A stretch of 16,831 bases of DNA, taken from the NCBI GenBank assembly GCA_003164305.1, contig PLSZ01000332.1:1-16831 (forward strand), read 5' to 3'. The notes beneath the pieces were generated by a model. That model had not been told where the DNA came from. It worked only from the letters and a program-made list of their open reading frames with translations, and searched no databases. Position numbers and translations under genes: made by a program. The DNA comes from Acetobacteraceae bacterium. Its GTDB lineage: Bacteria > Pseudomonadota > Alphaproteobacteria > Acetobacterales > Acetobacteraceae. Of this stretch, positions 1-7,356 are shown in pieces (positions within the stretch are counted from its first letter, which is position 1; each line of letters starts with the position of its first letter).

Positions 1-286
1 TCTGGCCTTGTTCGAGGCGCCAGACGTCGTCATCGATTTCCGCCCGGCCGCGGTAGTCCGGGCCGCGGCCGGAGGAGAACTCGTTGAGGTCCGCTCCGGC
101 GCAGAAATGCGGGCCGGCGCCGCGCAGGACGACGCAATGGACCGGGTTGTATTCGTCCGCCTCCTTCAACGCCGCGTTCAGTTCACGCAACAACTGGCTG
201 CTGAGCGCGTTGCGCCGCTCCGGCCGGTTGAGGGTCACGATGGCAGTGGTGCCTCTGATTTCGTAGGCGATTTGTTCGAATGGCAT
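1..286 (-). CDS. enoyl-CoA hydratase/isomerase family protein, N-terminal part (runs off the left edge)
   Basis: About 95 residues are visible, starting MPFEQIAYEIRGTTAIVTLN. The N-terminal beta strands and the NRPERRNALS segment are typical of crotonase-fold proteins. HFCAGADLNEF near residues 62-72 is the CoA-binding/oxyanion-hole motif of the family. Members hydrate or isomerise acyl-CoA thioesters in the cytosol, usually in fatty-acid or aromatic-acid degradation, but the catalytic glutamates lie beyond the edge, so the reaction cannot be fixed. The start at 286 has a GGAGG-type ribosome site (291-296 on the complement) 4-5 bases upstream. The gene is transcribed divergently from the unknown gene at 469, with about 180 bases between them. 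The family call is secure; hydratase versus isomerase or dehydratase is open. Confidence 0.93.
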   Translation of the reverse strand, partial: MPFEQIAYEIRGTTAIVTLNRPERRNALSSQLLRELNAALKEADEYNPVHCVVLRGAGPHFCAGADLNEFSSGRGPDYRGRAEIDDDVWRLEQGQ

Positions 287-468
287 GGTTTCCTCCGTTC
301 GCTGGTGGCCGATCAGAGGCAAAGAAGATGGCGAGGGCAAGTACGCCTTGGCCACGGCGTGATGTACCGTCCACCGCCGGGAACCTGTCAATGGCAAGAC
401 CTATGTTACGCTCTAACAGCGACGCCGCCGAGGTGGGGCAATAATCGTCGATCCAAAGAGGTTGTATA

Positions 469-1194
469 ATGATGACTTGGCGACCTGTTTCTCCTGCGGA
501 AAAGGTAGCCGTGAGTACGGCCGGATTTGCATTAGCGATCATTCTTACCTGTGGGACCATTGGGACGGCGGGGGCCGCTACAGTTGGTGCTGACGCGAGT
601 TCCTCCGGTTACCAGCAGGGGTTGGCGGATCGTGACTCCTGGGAGACGTGGTTCAATGGTCTGACGGGCGCAGAGTCGGAAGGCGCCAGTTACTGGACGG
701 AAGAGCGGAGCCGAAAGACGCCCGTTCCTTGCAGCGCACACGCATCCTATGGCGACGATTGGCTAGCGGGCTGCACCGAAGCAAAAAGGCGTCTCACGCC
801 ATCTGATATTAAGAGACGGACCGACCCTCAATATTGGAATGGATGGAACAAGGTCGGAGTAACGCCCACAGCTTCGACTGCGACTTCGCCAGCGCCCGTG
901 CTAATTGAGGGAGCACAAGAGGCCAACCGATGCGCGACCCCGTACACAGTTAAGCACATCATGGAATGGATGAACGCTCCAGAACCGCGCAACTTTGGAA
1001 AACCTCGAGTTCTGTCGATATATCACGTTGAAACCATTAGAAGCACGGACAAGACGGTCGTAGCCGCCTGCCATGGCGAATTCGCCTTCGAGGGGATCGA
1101 TCGACCCATCAAAGGAACGTGGTTCGTGCAAATGTATGACGACGCCAGAGGGATTGGTTCAGAGACCACGTTCAGGTTGGATACCGTGCAATGA
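469..1194 (+). CDS. exported protein of unknown function (241 aa)
   Basis: I cannot name a function. The product starts with a short charged region and a hydrophobic stretch (about residues 14-32) ending in a small-residue cleavage pattern (AGA-A near 36), so it is probably secreted to the periplasm. Residues about 47-130 carry YQQGLADRDSWETWFNGL, two cysteines (in PVPCSA and AGCTEA) and DPQYWNGW. This layout resembles a small repeat-like exported domain I have seen in unnamed proteobacterial proteins; that is recollection, not a search. The C-terminal part (about 150-241) has two more cysteines (CATPYT, AACHGE) and looks like a separate beta-rich domain. AAAGAGG at 455-461 is the likely ribosome site; an ATG at 472 is an alternative start. 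Its GC is lower than the flanks (29 of 60 bases in 961-1020), and it may be part of a transferred segment together with the gene at 1304. Confidence 0.8.
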   Translation: MMTWRPVSPAEKVAVSTAGFALAIILTCGTIGTAGAATVGADASSSGYQQGLADRDSWETWFNGLTGAESEGASYWTEERSRKTPVPCSAHASYGDDWLAGCTEAKRRLTPSDIKRRTDPQYWNGWNKVGVTPTASTATSPAPVLIEGAQEANRCATPYTVKHIMEWMNAPEPRNFGKPRVLSIYHVETIRSTDKTVVAACHGEFAFEGIDRPIKGTWFVQMYDDARGIGSETTFRLDTVQ

Positions 1195-1195
1195 C

Positions 1196-1212
1196 CCGCG
1201 TCCAACACGCGG
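1196..1212 (+). terminator. small hairpin right after the stop codon of the exported-protein gene
   Basis: CCGCGT (1196-1201) and ACGCGG (1207-1212) form a perfect 6-bp stem with a 5-base loop, starting two bases after the TGA at 1192-1194. There is no T-tract behind it, so an intrinsic terminator is not proven. It could reduce read-through into, or protect the mRNA end upstream of, the gene at 1304. Confidence 0.3.
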
Positions 1213-1303
1213 TCCATTCTCCGTCTGAGGGACGTGGCGAAAGTGGGAAAGACTCCGACCTCGCTGCCCCCTGGGTTACCACACAAACAAAGGAACGTCG
1301 GAT

Positions 1304-1864
1304 ATGACGGATACCCCGGAGGACCGATGGAAGACCCTTTCCGCTGCCTTGGACACATTTCATAAGCTCGCGTCGGACCGAGACCGAAAAGCCGTGTGGA
1401 TGGCGGATGCATTGGAACGGTTGCTCACAGACTACATCGGTATCCCGCTCGGCAGGGACGGTGTCCCAGGGTGGCCCCCCATAAGCCCAATTCGCTTCTA
1501 CGCGTATAAAGCCGGCATGTCGCCTGAATGTGACACCTTCGATTTGAAGGATAACGTGTCCGACGCCATAGGCATCGATGCCGAAGGTTTTTGCACGTTT
1601 GGCATCGGCGTTCAATTGGAAATGCAGCCCCATGCGCGGCCGCGATACCGGTTCAATTGGTTTGTGCGGGTGAAACTGGATGACGGTCAGTGGACATGCC
1701 AGGTTGGCGTCGGCGACCAAAAGTTGTTTGCACTAACGCCCCCTCAGAAGATTGAGGACCTTTTGCCGATCGTTGATGCTATCTACACCGGTCTCCGGGG
1801 ATGGCTCCAAGCGGCAAGCGGTGCTGGGTCGCAGCGGAGCATTGGTTTTTCAACGGACGAGTGA
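1304..1864 (+). CDS. hypothetical protein (186 aa), probably cytosolic
   Basis: The family is not recognised. There is no signal peptide or membrane segment. The N-terminal third (about 1-45) is predicted helical and charged (RWKTLSAALDTFHKLASDRD, then DALERLL). The middle (about 85-145) is rich in alternating hydrophobic and aromatic residues (FCTFGIGVQLEMQ, YRFNWFVRVKLD), suggesting a beta sheet. A last helix follows near 150-172 (IEDLLPIVDAIYTGLRGWL). AAGGA at 1290-1294 sits 9 bases before the ATG and supports this start. It lies 109 bases after the exported-protein gene in the same direction, so cotranscription is possible. Its GC is also below that of the flanking genes. A 182-residue open frame on the opposite strand (1172-1720) has no recognisable family and no better start, so I kept the plus-strand reading. 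Confidence 0.72.
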   Translation: MTDTPEDRWKTLSAALDTFHKLASDRDRKAVWMADALERLLTDYIGIPLGRDGVPGWPPISPIRFYAYKAGMSPECDTFDLKDNVSDAIGIDAEGFCTFGIGVQLEMQPHARPRYRFNWFVRVKLDDGQWTCQVGVGDQKLFALTPPQKIEDLLPIVDAIYTGLRGWLQAASGAGSQRSIGFSTDE

Positions 1865-2191
1865 GCTCATCCTTCGATTGGCTTAGACCCCCTTCAAGCT
1901 ACGACCGCCGACACTGCCTCGGCTACCATGCGTCAACGTGCTCTGCTGACTTTGTCCCCGGCCAGATCACAAAATTCGGCAGAGGCGGCGGTTGAAGCCG
2001 ATATCGTGTCCACCCGTAACGGCTTAATCGGCTTCCCGATCCTTTCCGGGTCCGGCGTCTGAGCGCGCACGACCCGCCGGCGTGGCCATGAAATTTCGTT
2101 ACGACGCGCCCGGTTGAGACACGTATCTGGAAGACAAGATGATCATGCCGTCCCGCTCTCATGAGCCGCGCTTGCCTTCGTCTTCCTCCGC
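1865..2191. other. intergenic gap between convergent genes, with one 9-bp inverted repeat
   Basis: I see no supportable gene here. A 44-codon plus-strand open frame at 1928-2062 has no recognisable content. The one structured element is a perfect inverted repeat, GAAGCCGAT (1994-2002) with ATCGGCTTC (2027-2035), separated by 24 bases. It lies between two genes that converge on it (1304-1864 plus, 2192-2782 minus), where a bidirectional transcription end would be expected. It has no T-tract and a long loop, so a terminator role is only a suggestion. Confidence 0.5.
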
Positions 2192-2782
2192 TTACACTAG
2201 CCGAGGGCGCGGTCTCGCCGGCAACGGAACCCGCTCGTAGAGCGACGCGAGACTGATGGTCAGGCCTAACCCGGGCATGCTGATAACCGCCTCTGCCTCC
2301 TGGAGCGTCTCGCTTCGCCAGGCACGTTCCGCGTCGCGGGACCAGAAGCCCACTTCAACACGGGTGGGGTCGGCGATGACGATATACTCCATGGTCTCGA
2401 TGGCCTTGTACTCGTCCAGCTTCACGAACCGATCGATCCGCGCCGTCGATTCCGACAGAACCTCCACGACCAGGCGGGGACTGTCGGAGGTCATGGCTTC
2501 CTCGTCGAACGGCGGGCAAAGGACGCTGACCTCCGGCCGGCGGATGTGCCCAGGCGGGGTGAGGATGCCAATGTCGGCGGTGAAGGCGTCACAGGGGCTC
2601 CCGCTTGCGCGCAACTGCCGCCGGACCTCAGAGAAAGCATTGCCGGTCATCCTGTCGTGGCGGAGCTTCGCGCCGGCCATGGCGACAGGCTGACCGTTCA
2701 CGAATTCGAAGCGTTCTTCTTGCTCCGTCTGCCAGGACAGGAATTCCGCGATGGTCATTCCCTTCGCCGCTCGATCGCCCAT
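2192..2782 (-). CDS. Uma2 family (DUF820) putative restriction-endonuclease-like protein
   Basis: This is a 196-residue protein with the Uma2 layout: MTIAEFLSW and RFEFVNGQPVAMAGA near the N-terminus, HDRMTGN (42-48), TADIGIL (68-74), RPEVSVLC (82-89), LVVEVLSEST (104-113), KLDEY (121-125) and EYIVIADP (132-139). The family has a PD-(D/E)xK nuclease fold. Candidate active-site residues are the acidic residue after RP, the E of VVEVLS and the K of KLDEY. The first of these is Glu84 where most relatives I know have Asp. No substrate or biological role is established for most members. The start at 2782 is chosen over the longer ATG at 2800 because AAGGAG (2789-2794 on the complement) lies 6 bases upstream of it, inside the longer reading. 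The gene stands alone and converges with 1304-1864. Confidence 0.9.
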   Translation of the reverse strand: MGDRAAKGMTIAEFLSWQTEQEERFEFVNGQPVAMAGAKLRHDRMTGNAFSEVRRQLRASGSPCDAFTADIGILTPPGHIRRPEVSVLCPPFDEEAMTSDSPRLVVEVLSESTARIDRFVKLDEYKAIETMEYIVIADPTRVEVGFWSRDAERAWRSETLQEAEAVISMPGLGLTISLASLYERVPLPARPRPRLV

Positions 2783-2788
2783 TCTGGT

Positions 2789-2794
2789 CTCCTT
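2789..2794 (-). promoter_or_regulatory. ribosome binding site that fixes the Uma2 start
   Basis: AAGGAG on the complement, 6 bases before the ATG at 2782. It lies within the coding sequence of the alternative ATG at 2800, which has no comparable site, so the shorter product is preferred. Confidence 0.7.
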
Positions 2795-3048
2795 CGCCAT
2801 CTCGCGCCACGCGCGAGAGACTTCTCGGATGGCTGCGATTCCGGCGCCTTGCTTCCTACATCGAACCGCGCGACAGGGGAAACAAAAGCTACCTCGCCAC
2901 CTATATCATGCCGTGACCAACCCCGCGGAAGCCGGATGTACCAAGCCACGCTTCATGGTCTGCTTGACCGGGCCACCTGTTTCCGCACAGTGCGTCCAGG
3001 GATATCCTGGCCAAGCATGCGACGGGCCAGGAAATGGAGGATACCACC

Positions 3049-4251
3049 ATGAAAATCGCGCGCATCGAAACTTTCCTGTTCGACCCCGGCCTCGCCAAAA
3101 ATCTGCTGTTCTGCCGTGTTGAAACCGAGTCCGGCGTGCACGGCTGGGGCGAAGCCTATGTCACGCCCGGCAAGGAACAAGTGATCGAGCATCTGTTGCA
3201 GGTCATGGCGAAATACATGATCGGCCGCGGCGCGCATTCCATCCGGCACAGCGCGCAGGTGATTTTCGACGACTTCGCGATGCGGCGCGCCTCGCTGGAC
3301 TTGATGTCAGCCTGGAGCGCAATCGAGATCGCGATGTGGGACATCGTCGCCAAAGCCGCCGCGCAACCGCTGTATAATTTGCTCGGCGGCCCGTCGCGCG
3401 AACGAGTAAAAGTTTACGCCAACGGCTGGTCCTCCGGCACCGCCTCGATCGAGGAAAACCTGGAACGCGCGTTGAAGGTGAAGGAAGCCGGCTTCACCGC
3501 GTTGAAATGGGATCCGTTCCCCGGCCCGTGGCGCAATTTCATCCATCGCGAGGATGAGGATCACGTCGTGCGCTATGTCCGCCGCATGCGGGAAACGCTT
3601 GGTCCCGACTTCGGATTGCTGATCGAGGTGCATCGCCGTCTGGCGCCGATGCACGCGGTTCGCATCGGTCAGCGGCTCACCGAATTCGACATCGGTTGGT
3701 ACGAGGAACCGTGCCTGTGCGACAACATCGAACTGGTCGCCGAGGTGCGGCGCGCTCTGCCCGGCACGCCGATCGTGACGGGTGAGGCGATCTATTCGAA
3801 GGAAGCCTTCGCCCAGGCGCTGAACGCGCGGGCGGCGGATATCATTAATCCGGATATTTGCAATTGCGGCGGGATCAGCGCGATGCTGGATATCGCGGCG
3901 ATGGCACAGCCGCACGCGGTGGCGATGGCGCCGCATAACTATAACTCGACGCTGATCGGTCTGGCGGCGACGGTGCAATTATCGGCGGTCATTCCGAATT
4001 TCTGGCTGGCGGAATGTTTCGTCAATCTGAAGCCGGCATGTGATGAGATCGCGATCCAGCCGCTGACCGTGAAGGACAGTTTCGTGGAATTGCCGACGAT
4101 GCCGGGCCATGGGATCGATATCGACGTCGAGCGGTTGCGCGCGAAACCATATCGCGACATGGGGACGCGCGCGGGCAAGGCGTTGCGCAGTTATACGGAG
4201 GAGTTTCCGCGCAAACATTATCAGGTCGCGGCGACGCGGACGGGATACTAA
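3049..4251 (+). CDS. mandelate racemase/muconate lactonizing enzyme family protein, acid-sugar dehydratase-like
   Basis: A 400-residue member of the enolase superfamily, which removes a proton alpha to a carboxylate using a Mg2+-bound enolate. The N-terminal capping domain (about 1-125) ends in WDIVAKAAAQPLYNLLGG. In the barrel, ALKWD (Lys153), IEVHRRLAP (Glu193, His195), WYEEP (Glu219) and VTGE (Glu246) give three metal ligands. NPDICNCGG (Asp269) and APHN (His296) match the Asp-His dyad of the mandelate racemase subgroup. The His in EVH plus the dyad resembles acid-sugar dehydratases such as D-galactonate dehydratase, so dehydration of a sugar acid is the best guess; the exact substrate cannot be told. 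The first metal ligand is Glu rather than the commoner Asp. Start 3049 is preferred over ATG 3034 because GGAGG (3036-3040) precedes it by 8 bases. There is no obvious operon partner. Confidence 0.93.
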   Translation: MKIARIETFLFDPGLAKNLLFCRVETESGVHGWGEAYVTPGKEQVIEHLLQVMAKYMIGRGAHSIRHSAQVIFDDFAMRRASLDLMSAWSAIEIAMWDIVAKAAAQPLYNLLGGPSRERVKVYANGWSSGTASIEENLERALKVKEAGFTALKWDPFPGPWRNFIHREDEDHVVRYVRRMRETLGPDFGLLIEVHRRLAPMHAVRIGQRLTEFDIGWYEEPCLCDNIELVAEVRRALPGTPIVTGEAIYSKEAFAQALNARAADIINPDICNCGGISAMLDIAAMAQPHAVAMAPHNYNSTLIGLAATVQLSAVIPNFWLAECFVNLKPACDEIAIQPLTVKDSFVELPTMPGHGIDIDVERLRAKPYRDMGTRAGKALRSYTEEFPRKHYQVAATRTGY

Positions 4252-4675
4252 GGTAAAAGACGGTGGCGGTTGAACAGGGCGTGGGCATGGCTGTATCGGC
4301 CCGGCCCCTGTCGGTTGGGCAAACTCTGTCGCGGCACGCAAGAATTTTACCACGGAGAACACGGAGGACCACTGAGGGCCACGGAGGTTCTTCGCGCGGC
4401 GTTGTCGCGGGCCTCTGGGCGAGGCACGAACGTGTTTAGCATTTGTAAATTGAATCAGACCGCGTCCACGCACGCCTCCCTGGCAACTGGCGCACGAGCC
4501 CGCGTTGGCCCGGTATCTCCGTGGCCCTCAGTGGTCCTCCGTGTTCTCCGTGTTAAAGCCTGGCGGAGTTCGCCCCAAACACCGCACTTTGATCAGACGC
4601 GAGACCCGCGGTCGCACGAAGCGAAGTCCACAAGGCCCCGCCTCCATCCGCGCCGCTTCCGCCAATGCTCAACTC
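4252..4675. other. intergenic region between the dehydratase-like gene and thiL
   Basis: No gene is supportable. The region is dominated by the long inverted repeat at 4346-4557. The remaining 118 bases before thiL show no clear ribosome site and no recognisable remnant of the riboflavin or nusB genes that commonly precede thiL in alphaproteobacteria. Confidence 0.6.
4346..4557. repeat. long inverted repeat, 41-base arms (40/41 matching), built from heptamers
   Basis: The left arm 4346-4386 and the reverse complement of the right arm 4517-4557 differ at one base (position 4350). They enclose 130 bases with no gene. Each arm is internally repetitive: the heptamer CACGGAG occurs three times and its variant CACTGAG once, spaced 9-10 bases apart. 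The 130-base centre contains a small stem, GCCTC (4411-4415) with GAGGC (4421-4425). No target-site duplication or transposase is visible. Repeats with this CACGGAGAACACGGAG flavour are, as far as I recall, scattered in unrelated bacterial genomes without a settled function. Transcribed from either strand, the element could fold into a very stable long stem that would precede thiL. Confidence 0.9.
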
Positions 4676-5632
4676 ATGTCTGACGCCTTGCCGCCCGAGT
4701 TCGCGCTGATCGCCAAATACTTCCGTCCGCTCGCCGGTCCCGGTTCGTTGGACCTTCGAGACGACGCCGCGTTGCTGACGCCGCCGCCGGAACGCGATCT
4801 GGTGCTGACCGCCGACGCGATGGTGGGCGGCGTGCATTTCCTGCCGGACGATCCGCCGGATCTGGTTGGACGCAAGCTGCTGCGGGTCAATCTGTCCGAT
4901 CTCGCGGCCAAGGGGGCGACGCCGCTTGGCTATCTGCTGACCGTTTCCACACCGAAAGATACGCCCGAAAGCTGGTATGCGGCGTTCACCGACGGTCTGG
5001 CTCAGGATCAGGCGGAGTTCGGAGTGACGCTGTTGGGAGGGGACACGACATCGACTCCGGGCCCAATTTCGTTGTCGGTGACGATCGTTGGCCACGTCGC
5101 TCGCGGCATGGCGGTGCACCGGTTTGGCGCCAACGATGGCGACGGTATCTGGGTCACCGGCACGATTGGCGACGGCGCACTGGGCCTCGCGGTTGCCACC
5201 GGACGGCTGGCCGATCCGACGGGATACCTGCTCGGCCGTTACCGGTTGCCACAGCCTCGCGTGGGACTGGCGATCGGCGGGGTGGCGAGCGCGGGCATGG
5301 ATGTGTCGGACGGATTGGTGCAGGACCTCGGCCACATTTGCCGCGCCAGCAATCTGGCGGCTGAAATCGACGCCGCGCTGGTCCCGCTCTCCCCCCAGGC
5401 GCGCGCGGCGGGCGAGGCGTGGCTGGAGACCTGCCTGACCGGCGGCGACGATTATGAACTGCTGCTGGCGGTGCCTCCGTCGAACGAGACCGCGTTACAG
5501 GAGGCCGCCACCGCGCGAGGCGTGGCTGTCACGCGGATCGGTGGCTTCCATTCCGGAGCGTCCCAGGTCATGGTGACGGCGGCGAACGGAGAAACCCTTG
5601 CTCTGAAAAAGGGTGGCTGGAGCCATTTTTAA
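4676..5632 (+). CDS. thiL: thiamine-monophosphate kinase
   Basis: ThiL phosphorylates thiamine monophosphate with ATP to make thiamine diphosphate, the last step of cofactor synthesis, in the cytosol. The 318-residue product has the full set of family motifs: DDAAL (29-33), TADAMVGGVHF (45-55), NLSDLAAKGATP (72-83), LLGGDTTS (119-126), MDVSDGL (208-214), GGDDYEL (256-262) and a terminal GGWSHF. The length is normal. A longer frame opens at 4505 inside the inverted repeat; I chose ATG 4676 because the conserved ThiL N-terminus (PEFALIAKYF) starts just after it. No good ribosome site is seen upstream. In many alphaproteobacteria thiL follows nusB; here it follows a repeat and an unrelated enzyme gene, and an MFS gene starts 72 bases downstream. 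Confidence 0.95.
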   Translation: MSDALPPEFALIAKYFRPLAGPGSLDLRDDAALLTPPPERDLVLTADAMVGGVHFLPDDPPDLVGRKLLRVNLSDLAAKGATPLGYLLTVSTPKDTPESWYAAFTDGLAQDQAEFGVTLLGGDTTSTPGPISLSVTIVGHVARGMAVHRFGANDGDGIWVTGTIGDGALGLAVATGRLADPTGYLLGRYRLPQPRVGLAIGGVASAGMDVSDGLVQDLGHICRASNLAAEIDAALVPLSPQARAAGEAWLETCLTGGDDYELLLAVPPSNETALQEAATARGVAVTRIGGFHSGASQVMVTAANGETLALKKGGWSHF

Positions 5633-5704
5633 CGCGACGCGGCGTGCGATGGAAATCCGCTCCTCGCGCGCGATGTTCAAGACCACCCGAGGTATGTCCA
5701 AACG

Positions 5705-6880
5705 ATGAACAAGAATGTCTGGCTGTTGTTCGCCTGTCAGGCGCTGATGAACGCCGTGATGTCGGGCCAGACCATCATGGCGTCGCTGGTCGGCTATAAA
5801 CTCGTCGGCACCACCGGATTGAACACGTTACCGATGGCGATCCAACAAATCGGCGTGATGTGCGCCTCGATTCCGGCGGGAATCGTGTTCGCTCGCTGGG
5901 GGCGCAAAGCCGGCTTCTGGATGGGCGGTGCGATCGCGATCTGCGGCAGCATGACGTTCGCCCTGGGCATCTACACCGACAATTTCCCACTCTACGTGTT
6001 CGGCGCGTTTCCCGCCGGGATCGGGCACGGCATCTCCCAGCATCTGCGCTTCGCCGCCGCCGAGGTCGCCGCGCCCGAGGCTCGCCCGCGCGCCATTTCC
6101 CTGGTGCTGGCGGGTGGCGTGCTGGCCGCGATCGTCGGGCCGGAAATGGTCAAGCGCACGTACGATTACATCCCCGGCCATCCGTTCCTGGCGACGTATC
6201 TGTATCTGCCGTTGCTGCCGATCCTGACCGTCGTCCTGCTGTCATTCGCCGCGTTGCCCCCGGCCCCGCCGCGCGCGAGCGTTCCGATCGCGTTCCGGAC
6301 CATCATCGCGCGGCCGACGTTTCTGACGGCGGTGATTGCCTCGCTGGTCGGCTATGGCACGATGAATCTGGTGATGGCATCGACACCGTTGCAAATGTTG
6401 CTGTGCGGGTTCGGGGTGCCGGCCAGCGCGGATGTCATTCGGGCGCACTCGCTGGCGATGTTCCTGCCCGGCTTCATCACGGGCCGCTTGATCCAGAAAT
6501 TCGGCGTGCACCGGATCATCGCGGTGGGCGGGGTGCTGACGTTAAGTTGCGTCGCGGTGAACCTGGAGTTCGCGCCGTATTTCGCGACCTTCATGGTGGC
6601 GCTGGCGTTGTTGGGCGTGGGCTGGAATTTTATGTTCGTCGGCGGCTCGACGATGCTGACCACCGCATACGATGCGACCGAACGCGTGCGGGTGCAGGGG
6701 TTACACGACTTCATCGTGTTCGCGAGCGTGGCGTGCACGGCGGTGTCCTCCGGTGCGATCCACATGAAAGCGGGCTGGGAGGTGTTGAACCTGACGCTGG
6801 TCCCGCCGGTGGTGATCGCATTGACGGTGGTGGGCTGGCACTTCGTGGCGAAGGGGCGGCCCCGGACGGTGGCGGCGTAG
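5705..6880 (+). CDS. MFS transporter (391 aa)
   Basis: A polytopic inner-membrane protein with about 12 predicted membrane segments in two halves. The cytoplasmic loop motif A of the major facilitator superfamily is visible as AGIVFARWGRKAGF (about 58-71) between segments 2 and 3. A short polar linker (PPAPPRASVPIAF, about 182-194) separates the halves. The substrate cannot be read from the sequence. GAGG at 5689-5692 is a weak, rather distant ribosome site. The gene follows thiL by 72 bases on the same strand, so cotranscription is likely; whether the transporter handles a thiamine-related compound is unproven. A weak 5-bp stem (6885-6899) lies just after the stop, without a T-tract. Confidence 0.92.
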   Translation: MNKNVWLLFACQALMNAVMSGQTIMASLVGYKLVGTTGLNTLPMAIQQIGVMCASIPAGIVFARWGRKAGFWMGGAIAICGSMTFALGIYTDNFPLYVFGAFPAGIGHGISQHLRFAAAEVAAPEARPRAISLVLAGGVLAAIVGPEMVKRTYDYIPGHPFLATYLYLPLLPILTVVLLSFAALPPAPPRASVPIAFRTIIARPTFLTAVIASLVGYGTMNLVMASTPLQMLLCGFGVPASADVIRAHSLAMFLPGFITGRLIQKFGVHRIIAVGGVLTLSCVAVNLEFAPYFATFMVALALLGVGWNFMFVGGSTMLTTAYDATERVRVQGLHDFIVFASVACTAVSSGAIHMKAGWEVLNLTLVPPVVIALTVVGWHFVAKGRPRTVAA

Positions 6881-7027
6881 AATCGACGGCGCGCCCGTCC
6901 GTTCGCGTGGCCCCAACCCGCGTTTCGACATTGCGAGGCTTGCCGGCCGCGGCATGAATTCTCCAATCGATGATGCCGTTTGGCGACCCAATGTACCGGG
7001 CCCCGACAGGGAGTTTCATAACCTGCC

Positions 7028-7285
7028 CTGATCTCCAGACGCCTTGCCGTCCGGTTCGGTGTGACCGGCCTCGGATCGCGTGCCACGCTCGCCGTCGCGC
7101 ACGCTTTCTGGGCCAACCCGGTGGTGCTGAAGGCCGCCGACGCGCATCCTTTGGGCGATCCAAGTGTCATCGCTCTCGAGCACATGGGCGCGAAACTCGC
7201 CGACGCGACGGGCGGGCGCCTCACGCCGCGGCTCTATCCGTCAATGCAACTCGGTGGCGAGAAGGAGGAGATCGAGCAGGCGCAA
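7028..7285 (+). pseudogene. remnant of a TRAP transporter solute-binding protein (DctP type), N-terminal part only
   Basis: In one frame (open from 7022) the sequence reads a twin-arginine-like leader (ISRRLAVRFGVTGLG), a hydrophobic run, then KAADAHPLGDPSVIALEHMG, KLADATGGRLTPRLYPSMQL and GGEKEEIEQAQ. This is the usual N-terminal lobe of DctP-like proteins, where xADxHPxxxP is followed by GGRLxxxxYPxxQLGxEKExIEQ. The match stops near 7285. What follows in this frame is unrelated and overlaps the terminator of the opposite gene, while an intact protein has about 330 residues. No ATG opens the leader (GTG 7061 is internal to it). The membrane subunits DctQ and DctM are absent. I read it as decayed, with medium-high certainty. 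Confidence 0.7.
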
Positions 7286-7356
7286 CCTGGCGCGCCGGCC
7301 TGGGCAAAATCGACCGCGCGGCGCTGCCGGCCATCGTCAAACAACCGCGGCAGTCA

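Noticed and set aside
1172..1720. 182-codon minus-strand open frame opposite the unknown gene at 1304
   Set aside because: No recognisable motif; the plus-strand frame is longer at the 3' end and has a better ribosome site. The choice is not absolute.
469..1864. Effector/immunity or toxin/antitoxin pair
   Set aside because: Neither protein shows a toxin, immunity or secretion-marker domain that I can recognise; only the layout suggests it.
1928..2062. 44-codon plus-strand open frame in the gap before the Uma2 gene
   Set aside because: Too short, no ribosome site and no recognisable similarity.
4558..4675. TPP riboswitch upstream of thiL
   Set aside because: No thi-box-like conserved elements are visible in the short leader.
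5860..6957. 365-codon open frame overlapping the first MFS gene
   Set aside because: It is Arg/Gly-rich with no family features and lies in another frame of a clear MFS gene; such shadows are common in high-GC DNA.
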